Below, piece by piece: positions 42,786-50,986 of a stretch of 59,997 bases of DNA. Where the stretch lies: NCBI GenBank assembly GCA_938036315.1, contig CALHPK010000016.1, forward strand, positions 1 to 59,997, given 5' to 3'. Position 1 is the first letter of the stretch. Every line of letters starts with the position of its first letter. The position numbers and the translations under genes are program-made. The stretch comes from an uncultured bacterium (GTDB taxonomy: Bacteria > Calescibacteriota > Calescibacteriia > Calescibacteriales > Calescibacteriaceae). Under the pieces are notes generated by a model. It ran no database searches and was not told the DNA's origin. It was given only the letters and a program-made list of their open reading frames with translations.

Positions 42786-44510
42786 ATGGACGCTGATATA
42801 GTTGTAATCGGTGGCGGTGTAAACGGATTAACGGCTGCAGCATACTTAGCTAAAGCTGGATTCAAAGTAATAGTTCTCGAAGCTCGAGGGGAATGCGGAG
42901 CTCACTGCAACAGTGAAGAGGTTACACGTGCCGGGTTCATACATAACCTACATGCAACGTGGCTTATCACAGGATTATCTCCTGCCATGGATGATCTTGA
43001 GCTTGAGAAGTTTGGCCTTGAGCTTGTTGGAACAGATTACGCTTACGGCAAGGTTTTTCTTGATGGAAAATGTGCCCTGATGGGAGTCGAACCTCAAAAC
43101 ACCTATCTCAATTGGAGCAAACTCAACCCCCAAGATGCCGAGTTTTTTCTGAAAGTTTCAGAAGTGGTTATTGAGAATTTCCAAGATATCCTTGATTCGG
43201 TTCATACATTTATATTCACCCCCCCAAAATACTCAAATGTTGAAAGGCAACTCAGTTTTCTGGAAAGTATTCTAAAGAAGATTAGATCCCCAATTCCCGT
43301 CTCAGAATTCGCGACTATGAACGGATTCCAAGCCCTGGATATATTTTTCAAATCTGACTACATAAAAACAATGATATTGTCCTTAGCTTGGATTGGCTCT
43401 TTTCCACCTATACACAGGAGGATTGGGACATCTGGAACGTTAGGAATTGCGGCACTAACAGGGTCTATTTTCCCGGTTCATCAGGCAAAAGGAGGTTCCC
43501 ACGCTTTAACTCATGCGCTTGTGCGCTGTGCAAAACATCACGGGGTAAAAATTCTGTCGAATTGTCCGGTCTCAAAAATTCTTGTCAGAAATGGGAAGGC
43601 TTTCGGAGTAAAACTATCCCCCCATGCTGTATTCCCTGGGGAGGAAATAACAGCGAGAAAAATCATAAGTAATTTAACCGTGACAAGAACCTTCTCAATG
43701 ATAGACGAAAATGAAATTGATCCTGAGATTTTGGCTCACATAAAGCTTTTCTGCTACGATGAGCAAGTAATATTTGGAGTTCATTATGCATTAAGTTCTC
43801 CACCTATATGGATAAGTTCTGAATTTGACGATGGGATCCAGAGGTGCTTTATGGGTTACATTGGCGGAGAAACTGTAAAAGATATGAAGGAATTTGCGGT
43901 TGAGCTTGTCTCCGGAGTTATTCCAGAGAATATCATGGCTAACTGGTTTGTTCCAACATTGGCAGACCCATCTCAGGCACCCGATGGATGCCATACCGCC
44001 TTTTTGTGGCTTGATGTCCCACCAATACCTGTGCGATTTGGCAACGAAGAATTAGAATACACCTTTGAGATATGGGACAAAATCAAGTGGAAGGTTGCAG
44101 ATAAGCTTACGGATCTTTTTGAAAGGTACGCACCGGGATTCAAAAAGCAGATCCTTGATGTGTTCCCATACTCACCACTGGATGTTTACAGAAATAATCC
44201 ATCAGCTGAGAAAGGAAACTGGAATGGTGGAGCAGTGGTACCTGAGCAATTTTATGTTCTAAGACCGCTTGCAGGAGTAACCAAAGGTGGAGCTTCACGA
44301 ACTTTCATTGACAATCTATATCTTTCGAATTCAATCCATCCTTACGGTGCTACATGGCTTGCCTCAGGATACATAGCAGCGGGTGAGGTTTTGAAGGATC
44401 TGGGAGCAGAGAAGCCATCATGGTGGCAAGCAAAAGCATGCGATTGGTACCTGAGAAATATATCAAAAATTCCCAGGAATATGGGAGTGCCAAAACAATA
44501 CAGAAGATAA
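42786..44510 (+). CDS. FAD-dependent oxidoreductase, phytoene-desaturase-like, copy 3
   Basis: 574 residues. It opens ADIVVIGGGVNGLTAAAYLAKAGFKVIVLEARGECGAHCNSEE. The FAD loop is kept (GGGVNG at 9-14), but the usual GG after the acidic residue is GECGAHC, a clear divergence from copies 1 and 2. Shared elements are GGSHALTHALVRCAKHHGVKI and LYLSNSIHPYGATWLASGYIAAGEVLKDL. GAAAGGAGG precedes the ATG. Loss of the second glycine pair could change flavin handling or turn this copy into a partner subunit. Confidence 0.87.
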   Translation: MDADIVVIGGGVNGLTAAAYLAKAGFKVIVLEARGECGAHCNSEEVTRAGFIHNLHATWLITGLSPAMDDLELEKFGLELVGTDYAYGKVFLDGKCALMGVEPQNTYLNWSKLNPQDAEFFLKVSEVVIENFQDILDSVHTFIFTPPKYSNVERQLSFLESILKKIRSPIPVSEFATMNGFQALDIFFKSDYIKTMILSLAWIGSFPPIHRRIGTSGTLGIAALTGSIFPVHQAKGGSHALTHALVRCAKHHGVKILSNCPVSKILVRNGKAFGVKLSPHAVFPGEEITARKIISNLTVTRTFSMIDENEIDPEILAHIKLFCYDEQVIFGVHYALSSPPIWISSEFDDGIQRCFMGYIGGETVKDMKEFAVELVSGVIPENIMANWFVPTLADPSQAPDGCHTAFLWLDVPPIPVRFGNEELEYTFEIWDKIKWKVADKLTDLFERYAPGFKKQILDVFPYSPLDVYRNNPSAEKGNWNGGAVVPEQFYVLRPLAGVTKGGASRTFIDNLYLSNSIHPYGATWLASGYIAAGEVLKDLGAEKPSWWQAKACDWYLRNISKIPRNMGVPKQYRR

Positions 44511-44520
44511 ATAGTATTTT

Positions 44521-44559
44521 CATGAAGTATATATTTTCATGAAGTATACATGAAGTATA
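44521..44559. repeat. Three copies of an 11-base unit between convergent genes
   Basis: CATGAAGTATA occurs at 44521-44531, 44538-44548 and 44549-44559. The spacer between oxidoreductase copy 3 and aspS holds nothing else that I can support. Confidence 0.8.
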
Positions 44560-44608
44560 TGTGATAGAAATAGCTATTTTTTGCTCTAATAGCTTGCTGT
44601 TCTTTGAT

Positions 44609-46420
44609 CTATCTCTCCTTAATCTTTATGCCGAGTTCATCAAGTTGCTTTTGGTATACTGAGGATGGAGCTTCAGAAAGAAGGCAAGTACCACTCTGAG
44701 TTTTTGGGAACGGGATAACTTCTCTTATGTTTTCCTCACCCAGCATAAGTGCGACGAGCCTGTCAAATCCAAGTGCTATCCCCCCGTGTGGTGGAGCGCC
44801 GTATCTGAGAGCTCTAATAAACCAGCCAAATCTTTCCTCAACTTCGGTCTCAGATAAATTGAGGATCTTGAAAATTCTTCTTTGAAGATCTTCTTGGTGG
44901 ATTCTTATGGAACCACCCCCGACTTCTTCACCGTTGAGGATTATGTCATATGCTCGCGCTCGGACTCGTAGGGGATCACTCTCCAGAATACCAATATATT
45001 CCTCCTTTGGCGCAGTAAAAGGATGATGTTCAGAAACATATCTTTGCTCTACTTCATCCCACGAAAATAGTGGAAAATCAACGACCCACAGAAAAGCAAA
45101 TTTTGAAGTGTTAACTTTGTTGAAATCATGCGAAATATTCTTCATAATCTTTGCTGTCACATCTCTGGCAAGCTCATATCTACCAGCTACTGCAAAAATA
45201 ACGCCATCGCTTCCGTTCAGAGTTAGGGCAAGGGCTGATTTTTCTTTATCCTGAAGAAATTTTAAAATTGGACTGGCCACAACTTTACCGCCCTGCACTA
45301 CAAACCACATAAGTCCTCCTGCCCCCATACTCTTTGCAAGCTGTTCATAGCTCACAAGTTTACTACGCGTCGGCTGGATCCCAGAAGCTACAAAACCTAA
45401 AACTTTTCCTCCTCCCTGGATCGCATCTGCTATGAAATCAAGTTTACTCTCCGAAAATATCTGAGTAAAATCTTGAATCTCAAAAGGAATTCTTATGTCA
45501 GGTTTGTCTACGCCATACTTTCTCATTGCCTCATCATATGAAATGCGCGGAAAAGGGATTTCAAGCTTGTATGACAAAACCTCTTCAAAAACAAATCTCA
45601 AAAGCTCCTCTACAAGAGCTATTATATCCTCTTCAGAAACAAAAGACATCTCAAGATCTACTTGTGTAAATTCTGGCTGTCTATCTGCTCTGAGATCTTC
45701 ATCACGAAAACACCTGACTATCTGGAAATATCTTTCATATCCCGCTACCTGTAAGATCTGTTTGAAAAGCTGGGGAGATTGTGGCAAGGCATAAAATTTC
45801 CCCTTCTGTAGCCTCGAAGGAACTAAAAAATCTCTTGCGCCCTCTGGTGTGCTTTTTGTGAGAAATGGGGTTTCTATCTCAATAAAATTGTGCATCCAGA
45901 GGAATTCTCTAACTTTTCTCGCTACAAGATGCCTCACAAGAATGTTTCTTCTCATTTTTTCTCTTCGCAGATCAATGTACCTGAACTTAAGTCTAATCTC
46001 CTCTGATGGTTCTTTTCTCTCTGTTGGCAAAAAGGGCAGAATATCCGGCTTACTTAAGAGCTCAATCTTTGATACAAAAACTTCAACACTGCCTGATCTT
46101 ATCTTCGGATTTTCAGTTCCCTCCGGTCTTCTCCTTACCTCACCTTCAACTCGGATGACAGAAAATTCTACCAAATCCTCAATTGTTCTGTATGTATCTA
46201 TTTTCTGCTCCTTTTTAGCTACAAGCTGAACTTTTCCTGTGATGTCGGCAAGATCGATAAATCTGACTCCTCCGTGATCTCTTATCGACTCGATCCAACC
46301 TACAAGTTTTAATTCCTTTCCTATATGCTCCTCTGACACCTGACCGCAACCTACACTTTTGAGACTAGTTGAAAACGGTCGGACAAGATTTTTTTTTCTA
46401 AGCTCTTCCAGATCTATCAT
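44609..46420 (-). CDS. aspS: Aspartyl-tRNA synthetase, bacterial type
   Basis: 603 residues. An N-terminal OB fold (GKELKLVGWIESIRDHGGVRFIDLADITG) precedes the class II core. It has the inserted GAD domain, typical of the bacterial long form, motif 2 (IVRCFRDEDLRADRQPEFTQVDLEMSF) and motif 3 (GGIALGFDRLVALMLG). Whether it is discriminating or also makes Asp-tRNA-Asn cannot be judged. It starts with ATGA overlapping the stop of the BtrH-like gene, so the two are translationally coupled. Confidence 0.97.
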   Translation of the reverse strand: MIDLEELRKKNLVRPFSTSLKSVGCGQVSEEHIGKELKLVGWIESIRDHGGVRFIDLADITGKVQLVAKKEQKIDTYRTIEDLVEFSVIRVEGEVRRRPEGTENPKIRSGSVEVFVSKIELLSKPDILPFLPTERKEPSEEIRLKFRYIDLRREKMRRNILVRHLVARKVREFLWMHNFIEIETPFLTKSTPEGARDFLVPSRLQKGKFYALPQSPQLFKQILQVAGYERYFQIVRCFRDEDLRADRQPEFTQVDLEMSFVSEEDIIALVEELLRFVFEEVLSYKLEIPFPRISYDEAMRKYGVDKPDIRIPFEIQDFTQIFSESKLDFIADAIQGGGKVLGFVASGIQPTRSKLVSYEQLAKSMGAGGLMWFVVQGGKVVASPILKFLQDKEKSALALTLNGSDGVIFAVAGRYELARDVTAKIMKNISHDFNKVNTSKFAFLWVVDFPLFSWDEVEQRYVSEHHPFTAPKEEYIGILESDPLRVRARAYDIILNGEEVGGGSIRIHQEDLQRRIFKILNLSETEVEERFGWFIRALRYGAPPHGGIALGFDRLVALMLGEENIREVIPFPKTQSGTCLLSEAPSSVYQKQLDELGIKIKER

Positions 46421-47430
46421 AGCCTTAAAAGCTCTGAGAGTTTATCGAAAGCCTCCTTCTCAAGGAAGTATATTTTTTGTGATATTTTTTTTGAGTTCTC
46501 AATTTCTGATTTTTGTATCCTTTCTCCTGCCTTTATATTTTCTGAAAATTCTTTGAATTTATAGGCAATGGTTCTCCAACTTTCTGCAGATTCTCTGATG
46601 ATTTCTGAAGCTTCATTTAAGGCTTTAATTTTAAGAAGATCTCCTGCTTCTCTGAGAAAATCTGAGTACATAAAGCGAAAGAGCCCTCCTCCTGTTCCTC
46701 TTTTTTCTATCACTTGATATGCAAATCTCAGCGCCCATCCAGAATCCTCATACAAAAACCACTGATCCAATTCATCTGAGAACTTCTTTATACCATCAAG
46801 ACCAATAAATTCCAATAGTCCTCCACGAAATCTCTGAATAACTTTGGCTATGGACTTTTTTATGCTTTCTTCATCAAACTTTACCTTAAAGGGCTCAACA
46901 GGCATCAGAAAATTTTCAAGCCTTACAAATGGGAAGGGATACTCCTGCGGATCCATAGCTCTTGCCAGTTCGTCTTCTGGGACAGATTTGATATCATCAA
47001 ATGAACTATCAGAAACCAAAAAATGAAGATTACTTTTGTTATATTCATAGCCTATGATTACGACTTCGTGTCCTGGGAAATGAACTCTTCCCGGATAATA
47101 GGAAAGGTAATATAGATCGGTTCTTGCGATAACTGGTATACCTGCATTGATAAAATCTATTATCTCTTTCTGTGGAAAGTAGGAGAAAGAGAGCCAATTT
47201 TTCTGTATCCCGATATTGTCAAAGAAATCGTCAACCAGAGTAGGATTTCTTCCTCCAATTGCTACCGATGGAGTTCCTCCCTTGAAATAGAAAAAGAGAA
47301 TCCCCGATGCTAACCCGAAAATAATATGTTCCTGTTCTCTGTTTTCATAGAATCTGGCAACATTTCTGAGAGAAGTAGAACCGCAATTTTTCCCCTGCGA
47401 GTGTTCAAACTTTTCTATTACTTTCCTCAT
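46417..47430 (-). CDS. BtrH-like cysteine acyltransferase/peptidase-fold protein
   Basis: 337 residues. The BtrH_N-type domain starts FEHSQGKNCGSTSLRNVARFY with Cys16 in the position of the papain-like nucleophile. It continues with GLASGILFFYFKG, IPVIARTDLYYLSYYP, FPGHEVVIIGYE (candidate catalytic His) and LVSDSSF (Asp). Residues ~190-337 are helical, like DUF4872. In butirosin synthesis BtrH transfers an acyl group from a carrier protein to an aminoglycoside. No antibiotic genes are nearby; role unknown. Its start lies inside the 3' end of tatA (26-base overlap), and its stop overlaps aspS. Confidence 0.8.
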   Translation of the reverse strand: MRKVIEKFEHSQGKNCGSTSLRNVARFYENREQEHIIFGLASGILFFYFKGGTPSVAIGGRNPTLVDDFFDNIGIQKNWLSFSYFPQKEIIDFINAGIPVIARTDLYYLSYYPGRVHFPGHEVVIIGYEYNKSNLHFLVSDSSFDDIKSVPEDELARAMDPQEYPFPFVRLENFLMPVEPFKVKFDEESIKKSIAKVIQRFRGGLLEFIGLDGIKKFSDELDQWFLYEDSGWALRFAYQVIEKRGTGGGLFRFMYSDFLREAGDLLKIKALNEASEIIRESAESWRTIAYKFKEFSENIKAGERIQKSEIENSKKISQKIYFLEKEAFDKLSELLRL

Positions 47431-47629
47431 CTTTTTTCTGCCGTTGTTGTTCTTCTTCTTTGTATTCTACTTTGTCACTATCTTCACTGCTTCTGATTGC
47501 TTTTTTGAATTCTTTAATAGCCTGCCCGAAGCCTCTGGCTATCTCGGGAATTCTCTTTGCGCCAAATAAGAATGCCACAATTAAGAATATTATAATAAGT
47601 TCTTGAAAACCTATACTTCCTATCCCCAT
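47405..47629 (-). CDS. tatA: Twin-arginine translocase subunit TatA
   Basis: 74 residues. A short N-terminal membrane helix (GFQELIIIFLIVAFLFGAKRIPEIARG), the FGAKRIPE hinge, and an amphipathic helix (FGQAIKEFKKAIRS) are all typical. The charged tail is Lys/Glu-rich. TatA oligomers form the pore for folded proteins. tatC is not adjacent. It overlaps the BtrH-like gene, which suggests coupling and shared expression. Confidence 0.93.
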   Translation of the reverse strand: MGIGSIGFQELIIIFLIVAFLFGAKRIPEIARGFGQAIKEFKKAIRSSEDSDKVEYKEEEQQRQKKDEESNRKV

Positions 47630-47701
47630 TTACAAGCCACCTCCAACAGTTTATTTTAGGAATCACAAATTAAAAACGATGATTTTTACAAAAAATGGAA
47701 A

Positions 47702-48517
47702 TTATTTTGGTCTTCTCTTTTCACACCTCAGGCCAGATTTTACAAGCTCATAGCAGAATGATTCAATTATTATCGACTGCCTAAGTTCTGGAAATTCTTT
47801 TTTAGAATCTGAAGCATCAAATTTTTTCCGCTCTTTGAGAGCTGGTTCTGGGAACTCCTCGGGCAAAGTATAGATGATATCTTCGGCAAATTTACCTCTG
47901 CTTTTTATTCTTGACGTAAGCTCCTCAAGAAGCCGATAAAGTTCCTGATCCACGACTTCCCCCTCGATATTATCTTTTGAGATGAAGAAAATATTTTTAT
48001 ATACAAGCGGTTTGATCGCTACTGATTTTTCCCTTACTGTTACCTCCCCGCTAGCATCTCTTAATCTTTCTCTCTGCACCTCCCAAAAATCTCCCTGACA
48101 TCTCATACAGTAAAGGAAATAACCTGTATCAGCCGAAAAGATAATGATTTCACCAGATTTGACTTTGACAAAAAAAGGGGTGTTGTAAAAGTATATGATT
48201 TCATCTTCCTGCTGAACATTTTTGAGATTAACGTAAAGCTTACCGTACGATATTGTTATACTATCCTTGAAGAAATGAACTTTAGAAGCTTCGTCGACTA
48301 TCAGCTCTTTGTATTCCGAGGGCTTAAATAGGCTCTGCTTAATAAAAAAAACACGAGAAAATCTTTCTGTGATATATGATGCATCTGGAAAATGGACTCC
48401 CACAACCTCTCCAGATTCTTGGGTGGCCCTGAATGTTCTCCCTTCGAGCGAAACGGTTACTCCTTTGCCCTCAATATATTTTATGTACCAAAACGAAACC
48501 ACAAATAAAGCAAGCAT
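47702..48517 (-). CDS. Membrane-anchored protein, unknown
   Basis: 271 residues. A short hydrophobic N-terminus (LALFVVSFWYIKYI) with no preceding positive charge looks like an uncleaved anchor. The rest is beta-rich and charged, with strands such as KVHFFKDSITISYGKLYVNL and SGEIIIFSADTGYFLYC, a CMRCQ pair and a final Cys-Glu-Lys-Arg tail. A loose resemblance to FecR-type domains is possible but unproven. A GAGGTGA site precedes the ATG. It lies 25 bases after the cNMP-binding gene on the same strand. Confidence 0.6.
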   Translation of the reverse strand: MLALFVVSFWYIKYIEGKGVTVSLEGRTFRATQESGEVVGVHFPDASYITERFSRVFFIKQSLFKPSEYKELIVDEASKVHFFKDSITISYGKLYVNLKNVQQEDEIIYFYNTPFFVKVKSGEIIIFSADTGYFLYCMRCQGDFWEVQRERLRDASGEVTVREKSVAIKPLVYKNIFFISKDNIEGEVVDQELYRLLEELTSRIKSRGKFAEDIIYTLPEEFPEPALKERKKFDASDSKKEFPELRQSIIIESFCYELVKSGLRCEKRRPK

Positions 48518-48542
48518 AGATTATCTCACCTCATTCTATAAG

Positions 48543-49298
48543 CTAAATCTTGTTTTTTCCTTTGCTTTGCATTTCTTTCTCTTCCAGAACAGCGGATACT
48601 ATATCGTCGATTTTATCTTCAAGAATTTTGTATTCTGCTGATGAGAGGTGATTCTTGGAATAATAAGTGATTAAATCCTCTATCATTTTGAGTTTCCTTT
48701 CGGATATAAACTTTCTCAATTTAGCCTTAAGGGATCCATCGGCCTTAGACAGAATGAACGAAAGCTCTTTCTCGGATAAAACTTTCAAAATTTTCGGGAT
48801 ATCCTCTTCGGTGATTCTATCAAGCTTATTAAGGAATTCGGGACTACTTTTCTGAGTGGTAACATTGGTGGACAAATTCGCTTCATCTTTACTTCCTTCA
48901 GCTCTGCTCAAAACTTCATTACTACTACCCTTTGCTGCTGATGGTTCACTCGCCAAACTTACAGCTTGACTTGATTTTGCTACTCGTTCAGCTAGACTTA
49001 CAAGGATCATTTTTGCTGTTTTTGGATACTTTGATAATATCTCATCTATTCCTCCTTTATATTCAACAAGTTGACTTCTCTCCGTAGCTATACAGGTTGC
49101 TGTTCTTTCGGTTCCTAAAATAGCACTTATTTCCCCTACTGGAGAATTTGGCTTGTCAATAACTCCTATTAATTTGCCGGATTTGTAGACCCCTATTTTT
49201 CCGGATATAAGGAAATAGATAGTTTTATCTTTTTCTCCTTCTTTTATTATTTGTTCTCCTGGTTCGTAGATTACAACTCCATTTGGTTTTCGTTGCAT
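48543..49298 (-). CDS. Cyclic nucleotide-binding-domain protein
   Basis: 251 residues. Residues ~5-115 form a cNMP-binding barrel: VIYEPGEQIIKEGEKDKTIYFLISGKIGVYKSGKLIGVIDKPNSPVGEISAILGTERTATCIA, with the Gly-Glu and Arg of the phosphate-binding cassette. No DNA-binding helix-turn-helix is seen. The C-terminal half is helical and charged (ITEEDIPKILKVLSEKELSFILSKADG...), suggestive of a coiled or protein-interaction region. It may be a second-messenger sensor without transcription-factor activity. It lies 50 bases after rpsE on the same strand. Confidence 0.8.
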   Translation of the reverse strand: MQRKPNGVVIYEPGEQIIKEGEKDKTIYFLISGKIGVYKSGKLIGVIDKPNSPVGEISAILGTERTATCIATERSQLVEYKGGIDEILSKYPKTAKMILVSLAERVAKSSQAVSLASEPSAAKGSSNEVLSRAEGSKDEANLSTNVTTQKSSPEFLNKLDRITEEDIPKILKVLSEKELSFILSKADGSLKAKLRKFISERKLKMIEDLITYYSKNHLSSAEYKILEDKIDDIVSAVLEEKEMQSKGKNKI

Positions 49299-49348
49299 AC
49301 TTTAAATTTATGCATGATGAGATATAAAATCTATAAAAAGACAAATGT

Positions 49349-49927
49349 TTATTGTTGAGCCTTTTCCCCCCACCATAAGAGCTCCTTGAATTTCCTACCC
49401 CTCAGTTTTGCCTGCATTGATAGGGTTCTCAATTTTGAAAATCCATCAAAGATAGCCTTAGTCAAGTTATAGGGGTTATTATCTCCGAGCGATTTTGAGA
49501 GGATATTTTTGATTCCTGCGCAGGCACATATAGCTTTGACAAGTCCCCCCCCTATAATTCCGGTTCCCGGCGCTGCTGGTCTGAGGATAATCCTTGATGT
49601 TCCGAATCTACCTTCAACTTCATGGGGGATAGTATCTTTGACAATTGGGATAATTCTCATATTCTTTTTTGCTGAATTTACTGCTTTTCTTATAGCTGCA
49701 GCTGGCTCAGGCGCCTTACCAGAGCCATATCCTACTGCACCCTTCATATTCCCGACTATACAGAAAGCTCTAAAGGTAGACCTTTTACCCCCCTTGGTGA
49801 CTCTGGTGACCCTGGAAGTTTCGATGGTTTTTTCTATTATTTCATCTTCATCGGTTGGGAAATATCGTGGGAGGTATTTAAAGGAATTACCCGCGTACAT
49901 TCTGCCATTTTTTCCCCACTTACCCAT
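49349..49927 (-). CDS. rpsE: Ribosomal protein S5
   Basis: 192 residues from ATG at 49927, where TGATG links it to the rplR stop; an upstream TTG is not credible. Core S5 motifs are RVTRVTKGGKRSTFRAFCIVGN, GYGSGKAPEPAAAIRKAV and LRPAAPGTGIIGGG. It binds the small subunit near the decoding site. It is longer than usual, with an N-terminal basic stretch and a C-terminal KFKELLWWGEKAQQ tail. The normally following rpmD, rplO and secY are absent. Confidence 0.96.
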   Translation of the reverse strand: MGKWGKNGRMYAGNSFKYLPRYFPTDEDEIIEKTIETSRVTRVTKGGKRSTFRAFCIVGNMKGAVGYGSGKAPEPAAAIRKAVNSAKKNMRIIPIVKDTIPHEVEGRFGTSRIILRPAAPGTGIIGGGLVKAICACAGIKNILSKSLGDNNPYNLTKAIFDGFSKLRTLSMQAKLRGRKFKELLWWGEKAQQ

Positions 49928-50292
49928 CAGAACTGTAAACCTCCTTCTCTTGCTGACTCGCAAAAAGCCTTTACTTTTCCGTGGTATCTGTAAAATCTTC
50001 TATCAAACGCAACTTTATTTATTCCTTTTTCTTTTGCTTTCTGAGCTATAAGCTTACCAACCTCCTTTGCTGCATCTATATTCCATGTTTTTTTCAATTT
50101 ATCCTTGAGCTCAATAGTGGAAGCTGAGCAAAGTGTTATACCTTTAGTGTCATCTATGATCTGTGCGTAGAAATGCTTGTTAGATCTGAAAACGCAGAGT
50201 CTTGGTCTCTCCGGTGTTCCAAAGATTTTTTTTCTGACCCTCTTGATTATCCTTTCTCTTCTCAACTCTCTTTGTTTGATTTCAGAGATCAT
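49927..50292 (-). CDS. rplR: Ribosomal protein L18
   Basis: 121 residues. Motifs are [85 protein letters not shown], the classical L18 ending. It binds 5S rRNA. Start ATG overlaps the rplF stop by four bases (ATGA). Confidence 0.97.
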   Translation of the reverse strand: MISEIKQRELRRERIIKRVRKKIFGTPERPRLCVFRSNKHFYAQIIDDTKGITLCSASTIELKDKLKKTWNIDAAKEVGKLIAQKAKEKGINKVAFDRRFYRYHGKVKAFCESAREGGLQF

Positions 50293-50834
50293 TTTTTCTT
50301 CCCCTTTTGCTTTCCTGGTTTCAGAACCAAAACTTCATCTTCGTACTTTATTCCAGTTCCTTTATACGGATCTGGTGGTTTTATTGCCCGTATATTTGCT
50401 GCAACCTGACCAACTAGATACTTATCTGCTCCTTCAACAAAAATTCTTAACGGGCTTCTCAAACCTACCTTAACACCTTCTGGAGGAGTGAAATAAACCG
50501 GGTGCGAAAAGCCAACTTTTAAAACAAGAGTGTTCCCCTGCATTTCTGCTCTGTAACCTATACCAGTTATATCAAGTTCTATTTTATATCCTTCGCTAAC
50601 TCCTTTTACTGCGTTAGCTATAAGGGCTCTTGATGTGCCAAACATCGCCCGAGTTTTTCTATCATCTTTTTGACATAGGACAAAAATCTTCCCATCTTCA
50701 ATTTTGATGTCTATAAAAGGAGCCAATGGAACATTTAACTCCCCCTTTGGCCCTTTCACCGCTACATTCCCATCTTGCTTTGTAACCTGAACCCCAGGGG
50801 GAATAGTAATTGGCATCCTTCCAATCCTTGACAT
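50289..50834 (-). CDS. rplF: Ribosomal protein L6
   Basis: 181 residues with [15 protein letters not shown] at the start and the duplicated L6 fold. It ends in [29 protein letters not shown]. The start of the row of leftward genes lies here; rpsH, which normally precedes it, is absent. The 152-base space to the divergent glycosyltransferase holds the promoter of this operon. Confidence 0.97.
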   Translation of the reverse strand: MSRIGRMPITIPPGVQVTKQDGNVAVKGPKGELNVPLAPFIDIKIEDGKIFVLCQKDDRKTRAMFGTSRALIANAVKGVSEGYKIELDITGIGYRAEMQGNTLVLKVGFSHPVYFTPPEGVKVGLRSPLRIFVEGADKYLVGQVAANIRAIKPPDPYKGTGIKYEDEVLVLKPGKQKGKKK

Positions 50835-50986
50835 AATCTATAACTTGTAGCAAAATAGAATAATAAATAGCTTTTTTCTGAAAAATATTGGATTCCGAGC
50901 AGAAATTTAGTTTGTAGCTTCACCATAAGGACAAATCAAATTTTAACTTCTGCTAAAAAACTTCTACTAAACTAATTGCTAAGGTA

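Noticed and set aside
49928-49963. TTG start adding 12 residues to S5
   Set aside because: Overlaps rplR and lacks conservation; the TGATG junction at 49927 is the usual arrangement.
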